The translations under genes and the position numbers were made by a program. Positions 42,646-48,880 of a stretch of DNA of 64,000 nucleotides are shown here, piece after piece. How positions within the stretch are numbered: the first letter of the stretch is position 1; every line of letters begins with the position of its first letter. Source of the DNA: Microbacterium sp. RU1D (GTDB taxonomy: Bacteria > Actinomycetota > Actinomycetes > Actinomycetales > Microbacteriaceae); the NCBI RefSeq assembly GCF_900156435.1, contig NZ_FTPQ01000003.1, positions 496,001 through 560,000 on the forward strand, read 5' to 3'. Under the pieces are notes generated by a model. It was not told the DNA's origin. It did no database searches and was given only the letters and a program-made list of their open reading frames with translations.

Positions 42646-43617
42646 TCAGCCCGCGAAGGCCCAGAACAGCAGCGCGCCGTACGCCACGGACGTGAAGCTC
42701 GTCACCTGCAGCGCCGTGATGAGCTCGCGGGGCGTCCGGTACGTCCACACGATGAGGATCGCGGCCAGGCCTCCGAGCAGCGCGATCAGGGTGAGCCATG
42801 CGATCGGGTAGACGAATGCCAGGAACACGGCGATGGCGAACGGCACGAGCACGAAGAGCGTGAACAGCACCTGGGTGGAGCGCCGACCGATCAGCACCGA
42901 CAGCGTGCGCTTGCCCGCGAGGCGGTCCTGGTCGATGTCGCGCAGGTTGTTGGCCAGGAGCACGGCGCAGGCGAGCAGACCCGCGGCCACCGCGCCGAAC
43001 CACGCCTCCTGCGGCAGCGCCTGCACCTGCAGCCACGTCGTGCCGAGCGTCGCTACCAGACCGAAGAACACGAAGACGAACACCTCGCCCATGGCGTTGT
43101 AGCCGTAGGGACGCTTCCCTCCGGTGTAGAACCACGCGGCGACGATGCAGACCGCGCCGACGGCGAGGAGCCACCACTGCCCCGTGCGAACGACCAGCGC
43201 GAGGCCGATCACCGCGGCGAGAGCGAAGAACGCGAGGGCGACGATGAGCACCGTGCGCGGCTTCGCCTTGCGCCCACCCGTGAGGCGCCCCGGGCCGACG
43301 CGCACGTCGTCGGTCCCGCGGATGCCGTCGGAGTAGTCGTTGGCGTAATTGACGCCGATCTGCAGGGCGAACGCCACCGCGAGGCAGGCGAGCGCCATCA
43401 CCCCGTGGAGCTGCTCGTCGACGAGCGTCGCCGCTCCCGTTCCGATGAGCACGGGGGTGATCGCCAACGGCAGCGTGCGCAGGCGAGCGGCCGCGATCCA
43501 GTCGCTCGCGGTCGCCGGGGCGACGGCCTGCGGGGCGCCGGCTTTCGTCTTCTGCGGGTTGCCGCCGGGACGACGCTTCTGGGCGGGGTGCGAACGCTTG
43601 CGGGAGGGTGCTGCCAC
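42646..43617 (-). CDS. menA: 1,4-dihydroxy-2-naphthoate polyprenyltransferase
   Basis: The 323-residue UbiA-family enzyme attaches the polyprenyl chain to DHNA. It has a basic N-terminal extension of about 40 residues, eight or nine membrane helices and both Asp-rich motifs, GVNYANDYSDGIRGTDD and LANNLRDIDQDRLAGKRTL. A TAGGAT hexamer lies 8 nt before GTG 43617, and menE ends 12 nt upstream on the same strand, so it also belongs to the menB-menE-menA run. Confidence 0.93.
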   Translation of the reverse strand: MAAPSRKRSHPAQKRRPGGNPQKTKAGAPQAVAPATASDWIAAARLRTLPLAITPVLIGTGAATLVDEQLHGVMALACLAVAFALQIGVNYANDYSDGIRGTDDVRVGPGRLTGGRKAKPRTVLIVALAFFALAAVIGLALVVRTGQWWLLAVGAVCIVAAWFYTGGKRPYGYNAMGEVFVFVFFGLVATLGTTWLQVQALPQEAWFGAVAAGLLACAVLLANNLRDIDQDRLAGKRTLSVLIGRRSTQVLFTLFVLVPFAIAVFLAFVYPIAWLTLIALLGGLAAILIVWTYRTPRELITALQVTSFTSVAYGALLFWAFAG

Positions 43618-43628
43618 GGAGGGCAATC

Positions 43629-44780
43629 CTATGCCCGCGGGTCGTGCGCGAGCAGTGCGCGCAGAGCCGCACGGTCGGGCTTGCCGGACGACAGCGTCGG
43701 GACGTCGTCGACGGCGACCACCCGCGCCGGCCGAGCGGGAGACCCCACGGCGGCGCCGACTTCCGCGCGGACGCGCTCGAGCAGGGCGGGCTCGTCGGTC
43801 GAACGACGCCCGGGCACGACGACGGCTGACCCCTGCCCCCAGTCGGCATCCGGGATCGGCACGACCACGGCCGACTCCAGACCGGCGATGCCCCGCACGG
43901 CGGCTTCCACCCGATCGAGCGAGACATTCACCCCACCCGAGACGATGACGTTGTCGAGGCGCCCGGTCACGCGCAGCACACCGTCGACAAGCTCGCCGCC
44001 GTCTCCCGTGCGGTACCAGCGGGTTCCGTGGGCGTCGACCGGGAAGACGGATGCCGTCCGCTCGGGGTCGCCGAGATACCCCTCCGCGAGGGTGGGCCCG
44101 GACAGGCGCACCTCGCCGTCGACGATCGCCATCCCGACCCCGTCGAGCGGCACGCCGTCGTAGACGCAGCCCCCGCTCGTCTCGCTCGACCCGTACGTGC
44201 GGACGATGCGGGCGCCGAGCGTCTCCGCTCGCGCGGCCACCGACGGGGCGAGCGCCTGGCCGCCGATCAGGATCGCTTCGAACGAGCGCAGCGCCTCGGC
44301 CACGGTCGCATCGGCGTCCGCGGCATCCAACAGTCGCTGGAGCTGCGCAGGCACGAGTGACGTGTACGTCGGAACCCGGGAGCCGTTCTCGTGCGACGCC
44401 ATCCCGCGCGCCGCCGCCGCGAACGGCTCGGGGCGGAAGGGCCCGGCGACGACCGCGGGCTCGCGATCGGCCAGCAGGGCGCGCACGAGCACCTGCACCC
44501 CCGCGACGTAGGTCGCCGGCACCGCGAGCAACCACGCCCCCTCCCCGATGCGCGCGGCCGTGGCGTAAGCGCTCGCGATGAGGGCGTTACGACTGATCAC
44601 GACCGACTTCGGCACGCCGGTCGATCCCGACGTCGTCACGACGACGGCGGTTCCGGGCGGCACCTCGCCGGGCAAGTCTCCCCCGCCGAGGGCGACGGCC
44701 GGACCCGCCCCGACGACCGCCGCGCGCAGCGCGCGCAGCACGTCGCGCGGATCCGTGGATGCCGGCGGCTCCAGTCTCAC
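43629..44780 (-). CDS. menE: o-Succinylbenzoate-CoA ligase
   Basis: The 383-residue ANL enzyme makes OSB-CoA. It is short for the superfamily, as actinobacterial MenE proteins are, and carries VVTTSGSTGVPKSVVISRNA, RTYGSSETSGGCVYDGVPL, WYRTGDGGELVDGVL and the C-terminal catalytic Lys in LSSGKPDRAALRA. GTG 44780 lies 16 nt after menB. Confidence 0.92.
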   Translation of the reverse strand: MRLEPPASTDPRDVLRALRAAVVGAGPAVALGGGDLPGEVPPGTAVVVTTSGSTGVPKSVVISRNALIASAYATAARIGEGAWLLAVPATYVAGVQVLVRALLADREPAVVAGPFRPEPFAAAARGMASHENGSRVPTYTSLVPAQLQRLLDAADADATVAEALRSFEAILIGGQALAPSVAARAETLGARIVRTYGSSETSGGCVYDGVPLDGVGMAIVDGEVRLSGPTLAEGYLGDPERTASVFPVDAHGTRWYRTGDGGELVDGVLRVTGRLDNVIVSGGVNVSLDRVEAAVRGIAGLESAVVVPIPDADWGQGSAVVVPGRRSTDEPALLERVRAEVGAAVGSPARPARVVAVDDVPTLSSGKPDRAALRALLAHDPRA

Positions 44781-44796
44781 GCGCGGGTCCCGGCGA

Positions 44797-45699
44797 TCAG
44801 TAGTGCCACGGCACGTCGGACCAGTCGGGGGCGCGCTTCTCGAGGAACGAGTCGCGGCCCTCGACGGCCTCGTCGGTGCCGTACGCGAGACGCGTCGCCT
44901 CGCCCGCGAACAGCTGCTGACCCACAAGCCCGTCGTCGACCGCGTTGAACGCGTACTTGAGCATGCGAATCGCGGTGGGCGACTTCGTGAGGATCGTGCG
45001 GGCCATCGACAGCGCCTCGCGCTCGAGCTCGGCGTGCGGGACGACCCGGTTGACCGCCCCCATCTCGTAGGCGCGCTGGGCGGAGTACTCCTCGGCGAGG
45101 AAGAAGATCTCGCGCGCGAACTTCTGTCCGATCTGGCGCGCGAAGTAGGCCGACCCGTAACCGGCGTCGAACGAGCCCACATCGGCATCCGTCTGCTTGA
45201 AGCGGGCGTGCTCGGCACTCGCGATCGACAGGTCGCAGACGACGTTGAGCGAGTGGCCGCCGCCGGCCGCCCATCCGGGCACCACCGCGATGACGACCTT
45301 GGGCATGAAGCGGATGAGACGCTGCACCTCGAGGATGTGCAGACGGCCGGCACGACCCGGGTCGTGCACGACGTGCTCCTCGTGCGAGTACTTGTAGCCG
45401 TCGCGCCCGCGGATGCGCTGGTCACCGCCCGAGCAGAAGGCCCAGCCGCCGTCCTTGGCACTCGGGCCGTTGCCGGTGAGGAGCACCACACCGATGCGGT
45501 GATCCTGACGCGCGATGTCGAGGGCGCGGTACAACTCGTCGACGGTGTGCGGGCGGAAGGCGTTGCGCACCTCGGGGCGGTCGAACGCGATGCGCGCGAC
45601 GCGACCGTCGTGCGTGACGTGGGAGGTGATGTCGGTGTAGTCCTCGGCGCCGGGCGCCGGGGTCCATTCCGCGGGGTCGAACAGCTCGGAGACGGTCAC
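44797..45699 (-). CDS. menB: 1,4-dihydroxy-2-naphthoyl-CoA synthase
   Basis: The 300-residue crotonase-family enzyme closes the naphthoquinone ring from OSB-CoA. It shows RPEVRNAFRPHTVDELYRAL, FCSGGDQRIRGRDGYKY, VVPGWAAGGGHSLNVVCDLS and the MenB-typical VGSFDAGYGSAYFARQIGQK. GTG 45699 has TAGGCT 6 nt upstream, making this the first gene of menB-menE-menA. Confidence 0.95.
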   Translation of the reverse strand: MTVSELFDPAEWTPAPGAEDYTDITSHVTHDGRVARIAFDRPEVRNAFRPHTVDELYRALDIARQDHRIGVVLLTGNGPSAKDGGWAFCSGGDQRIRGRDGYKYSHEEHVVHDPGRAGRLHILEVQRLIRFMPKVVIAVVPGWAAGGGHSLNVVCDLSIASAEHARFKQTDADVGSFDAGYGSAYFARQIGQKFAREIFFLAEEYSAQRAYEMGAVNRVVPHAELEREALSMARTILTKSPTAIRMLKYAFNAVDDGLVGQQLFAGEATRLAYGTDEAVEGRDSFLEKRAPDWSDVPWHY

Positions 45700-45705
45700 C
45701 CGTTC

Positions 45706-45711
45706 AGCCTA
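45706..45711 (-). promoter_or_regulatory. Leaderless -10 hexamer for the menBEA operon
   Basis: TAGGCT on the minus strand is 6 nt before the GTG at 45699. Confidence 0.55.
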
Positions 45712-45804
45712 CGCGCGGGGCCCCCGCAGCGGCCGGTGGACACCAGCCTGTGGACGGCCCCGGGGAAGCGCCGTAGCCTGGGCACCCCGACGATCGGAGT
45801 CATC

Positions 45805-45984
45805 ATGACGAAGAAGGTGTCGATACCGGGCCGCATCCGGGAGTACTTCCTGGGCGCGCCCTCGCACGAGGCGTCCGAGGACGCGCGGCGTTCGATGAAC
45901 CATCAGAGCGAGACGGCGTTTTACGCCGGCACAGCCGTGAAGAACTGGACGGGGACCTCCGGCGGCGCGCAGTTCACGCCGTGA
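45805..45984 (+). CDS. Microprotein, MTKK family copy 1
   Basis: The 59-residue protein begins MTKKVSIPGRIREYFLGAPS and is basic at the N-terminus, then polar. It shares its first residues, the Arg-Tyr-hydrophobic-Gly spacing and a central His-Gln with the 60-residue protein at 46955. A 31-bp segment covering leader, ribosome binding site (CGGAG) and first codons is identical between the two genes. A TAGCCT hexamer lies at 45774. No function is known. Confidence 0.65.
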   Translation: MTKKVSIPGRIREYFLGAPSHEASEDARRSMNHQSETAFYAGTAVKNWTGTSGGAQFTP

Positions 45985-46062
45985 ACGCCGCAGCGGCGCA
46001 CCGGGGATCCGGGGCGCCGCTGCGGCGTTCGAGGCGCCCCGTTCGAACCGGGACGCCCTCTC

Positions 46063-46860
46063 TCACGCGTTCTTCGCGTCGCGCCAGCGCAGCCAGCGCT
46101 CGACGAGCGAGTAATCCCACTCCGGGCCCGAGAAGCCGAGCGTGAACAGACGCGTGCCCGCGTCGAACAGCGCGTCGGCGACGTCCTCGTCGCGATCCTT
46201 CAACTCGTTCGACACGACGAGATCCGACAGGTCGCGCTGCTCGGTCTCGGCCCATTTTCCGATGACCTCGAACTTGTGCGGCAGCTCGTCAGGCGTGACG
46301 AAGCTGTGCCAGATGTGGGCGTGGCGGGCGACCATGCGCAACGTCTTCTGTTCGCCCTTGCCGCCGATCATGACGGGGATCTCGCGGGTGGGCGCGGGGT
46401 TGAGCTTGCCCCACCGGTCGGCGATGCGGTCGAGGTCGCTCGCGAGAGCGTTGAGGCGCGAGCCCGCGGTGCCGAATTCGTAGCCGTACTCGTCGTAGTC
46501 GCGCTGGAACCAGCCGGAGCCGGTGCCGAAGATGAAGCGGCCGGTGTCGCCGCCCTTCTTGCTGATGTGATCGACGGTGCGCGCCATGTCGGCCTGCAGA
46601 TCGGCGTTGCGGTAGCTGTTGCAGTTCACCAGGGCGCCGAACTCGACGCGCTCGGTCTGCTCGGCCCAGGCGGCGAGCATCGTCCACGCCTCGAAGTGCT
46701 CGCCGTCGGCGTCGCCGTAGAGCGGGAAGAAGTGGTCCCAGTTGAAGAGGACGTCGACACCCATCTCCTCCAGGCGGAGGACGGCGTCGCGGATGTCGGA
46801 ATACTGCACGTGCTGCGGCTGGATCTGGACGCCGAGCCGGACGGGGGTGTCGAAGAGCAT
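46063..46860 (-). CDS. LLM-class F420-dependent oxidoreductase
   Basis: The 265-residue luciferase-like barrel protein has VLFNWDHFFPLYGDADGEHF, the cofactor-binding FIFGTGSGWFQRDYDEYG and IPVMIGGKGEQKTLRMVARH. These match the short F420-dependent subfamily common in actinobacteria. The substrate is unknown. TAGGCT lies 6 nt before ATG 46860. It is flanked by the two microprotein genes on the opposite strand. Confidence 0.87.
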   Translation of the reverse strand: MLFDTPVRLGVQIQPQHVQYSDIRDAVLRLEEMGVDVLFNWDHFFPLYGDADGEHFEAWTMLAAWAEQTERVEFGALVNCNSYRNADLQADMARTVDHISKKGGDTGRFIFGTGSGWFQRDYDEYGYEFGTAGSRLNALASDLDRIADRWGKLNPAPTREIPVMIGGKGEQKTLRMVARHAHIWHSFVTPDELPHKFEVIGKWAETEQRDLSDLVVSNELKDRDEDVADALFDAGTRLFTLGFSGPEWDYSLVERWLRWRDAKNA

Positions 46861-46866
46861 GGCGTC

Positions 46867-46872
46867 AGCCTA
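46867..46872 (-). promoter_or_regulatory. Leaderless -10 hexamer for the F420-dependent oxidoreductase gene
   Basis: TAGGCT on the minus strand is 6 nt before the ATG at 46860. Confidence 0.5.
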
Positions 46873-46954
46873 TGCCCGCGCCCGGACGGGGGGACGGGTG
46901 GACCGCAGGGCCGACGGCACGTAGCGTGGCGGGTTCCCGACGATCGGAGTCATC

Positions 46955-47137
46955 ATGACGAAGAAGATATCGACGCTCGCGCGACTGCGCGACTACCTGT
47001 TCGGCCCACGCCGCACGCGCGCGGAGTTCGAGGGGGCGATGGAGTCCCTCGACCACCAGCGCGATCTGTCGTCGTCCTACAGTGACGAGCGGCAGAAGTT
47101 CCTGCCCGGCGGGCCGCCGGCCCCGAATCACCGCTGA
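46955..47137 (+). CDS. Microprotein, MTKK family copy 2
   Basis: The 60-residue protein begins MTKKISTLARLRDYLFGPRR and is the paralogue of the 59-residue protein at 45805; after about residue 20 the two diverge strongly. Its leader matches that of copy 1 over 31 bp, and TAGCGT at 46922-46927 is the likely -10. menC starts 5 nt after its stop, so the two may share a transcript. Confidence 0.65.
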   Translation: MTKKISTLARLRDYLFGPRRTRAEFEGAMESLDHQRDLSSSYSDERQKFLPGGPPAPNHR

Positions 47138-47142
47138 GCGCG

Positions 47143-48150
47143 ATGATGAGGGCCATGAGCACCGTCGCCCTCCCCTCGCTCGCCGACATCCTCAACACCG
47201 CGCGGGTGGTCTCGCTCCCTCTCGCCGCCCGGTTCCGCGGCATCCTGGTCCGCGAAGCGGTCGTGTTCGAGGGTCCGGAGGGCTGGACGGAGTTCTCGCC
47301 CTTCGTGGAGTACGACGACGCCGAGGCCGCGACCTGGCTCGCCGCAGCCGTCGACTACGGGTGGTCGCCGTCCCCGGTTCCCGTCCGCGAGGGCGTCGGA
47401 GTCAACGCGACGATGCCCGCCGTCGCGGCCGGTGAGGTGCCCGGCATCCTGGAACGGTTCGACGGATGCCGCACGGTCAAGGTCAAGGTCGCCGAGGCGG
47501 GGCAGACCCTCGCCGACGACGTCGCGCGGGTGCGGGCGGTGCGCGAGAGCATGGGGCCCGAGGGGCGTGTGCGCATCGACGCCAATGCGGCGTGGAACGT
47601 CGACGAGGCCGAGCGGGCCGTGCACGCCCTCGCCGCGTTCGACCTGGAGTACGTCGAGCAGCCCTGCGCCGAGATCGACGAGCTCGCGCAGCTGCGGGAG
47701 CGCATCGCCTACCTCGACATCCCGATCGCCGCCGACGAGAGCGTCCGCAAGGCCGCTGATCCGCTCCTGGTCGCGCGCAGCGGCGCCGCCGACCTTCTCG
47801 TCATCAAGGCGCAGCCCCTCGGCGGCGTGCACGCGGCGCGCGAGATCGTGCGCCAGGCGGGTCTCCCCGTCGTCGTCTCCAGTGCCCTCGACACATCGAT
47901 CGGCCTGTCGATGGGCGCCGCCCTCGCGGCATCCCTCCCCGAGCTGCCTTACGACTGCGGACTCGGCACCGCATCGCTGTTCACGACCGACGTCGTGGCA
48001 TCCCCCCTCGTGGCCCGAGGCGGCGTGCTGTCTCTCGAGCGGCCGCATCCGACCGGCGCCGACCTCGACCGCGTGACCGCCGACGATGAGCGGCGCGACT
48101 GGTGGCTGGCGCGCCTCGGCCGCTGCTACGACCTGCTCACTCGAGGATGA
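47143..48150 (+). CDS. menC: o-Succinylbenzoate synthase
   Basis: The 335-residue enolase-superfamily enzyme dehydrates SHCHC to OSB. The Lys acid/base pair and metal ligands are visible: TVKVKVAE, VRIDANAAW, EYVEQPC, IAADESV and LLVIKAQPLGG. The three nearby ATGs at 47143, 47146 and 47155 make the exact start uncertain. Its end overlaps the convergent TetR gene by 14 nt. Confidence 0.92.
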   Translation: MMRAMSTVALPSLADILNTARVVSLPLAARFRGILVREAVVFEGPEGWTEFSPFVEYDDAEAATWLAAAVDYGWSPSPVPVREGVGVNATMPAVAAGEVPGILERFDGCRTVKVKVAEAGQTLADDVARVRAVRESMGPEGRVRIDANAAWNVDEAERAVHALAAFDLEYVEQPCAEIDELAQLRERIAYLDIPIAADESVRKAADPLLVARSGAADLLVIKAQPLGGVHAAREIVRQAGLPVVVSSALDTSIGLSMGAALAASLPELPYDCGLGTASLFTTDVVASPLVARGGVLSLERPHPTGADLDRVTADDERRDWWLARLGRCYDLLTRG

Positions 48151-48763
48151 GGCCGACCACCTGCGACAGCCTCTCGGCGAGGCCGGACCGCGACTCCGAC
48201 GGCGCCTGACGGGTGAGCAGCGCCGTCTCGGACGTCGTGATCCACACCGACAGGAGCAGATCGGTCGCGACGTCGGCGGGCACTCTCAGGGCGAGCCCTC
48301 GGGCGTCGGCGATGTCGCGGACGAGCTGGGTCACGCTCTCGCCGAGCCCCTGGTTGAGCGCGAGGTAGGCCTCGGCGAAACCCGGATTGCGCAGGGCCTG
48401 CAAGCGGGTCTCCGCACCCAGGAGGACGTCCAGTCGATCCTCGCCGGTGGCCTCGAGCACCTCCTGCACGAGCTGCAGCACGTCTCCGGCGTCTTCGAGG
48501 CCGCGGCTCTCGATCGAGGTGACGCGCTCGCGTACGGCCGCGATCGTGGTCTCCGCGGATCGTGCGCACAGGGCGAGGAAGAGTTCCTCCTTCGATCCGA
48601 AGTTGGAGTAGAAGGCCCCGCGGGTGAAGCCCGCGCGCTCGCAGACGGCCTCGACGGACGCGGCGTCGATGCCAACCTCGGCGAACATCTCGGCAGCGGC
48701 ATCCATGAGACGGATGCGCGTGTTCTCGCGACGGCGCGTCGTCGCGGGCGCGGAATCGGTCAT
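48137..48763 (-). CDS. TetR-family repressor of the MMPL/YhgE operon
   Basis: The 208-residue protein has an N-terminal TetR DNA-binding domain (residues about 12-58, with ASVEAVCERAGFTRGAFYSN and FGSKEELFLAL) and an all-helical ligand domain. ATG 48763 has GAGAGG upstream. It is divergent from the MMPL transporter gene, and two near-identical palindromes fill the shared promoter region, so autoregulation and repression of the transporter are very likely. The inducer is unknown. Confidence 0.9.
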   Translation of the reverse strand: MTDSAPATTRRRENTRIRLMDAAAEMFAEVGIDAASVEAVCERAGFTRGAFYSNFGSKEELFLALCARSAETTIAAVRERVTSIESRGLEDAGDVLQLVQEVLEATGEDRLDVLLGAETRLQALRNPGFAEAYLALNQGLGESVTQLVRDIADARGLALRVPADVATDLLLSVWITTSETALLTRQAPSESRSGLAERLSQVVGLILE

Positions 48764-48819
48764 CCGGGGCCTCTCGTTCTCGGGCGAAATCCAGGTTCGA
48801 TGCCGCCTTCCCGGACTAC

Positions 48820-48852
48820 GATACATTGATGTATCCGATACGGTGATGTATC
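48820..48852. promoter_or_regulatory. Tandem TetR operators
   Basis: GATACAT-TG-ATGTATC (48820-48835) is a perfect inverted repeat, and GATACGGTGATGTATC (48837-48852) is a second copy differing at two positions, 17 bp further on. The spacing would put two dimers on offset faces of the DNA. They lie between the divergent TetR and transporter starts. Confidence 0.85.
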
Positions 48853-48880
48853 GACCCGTTCACCGATCGTGGGAGTCACC

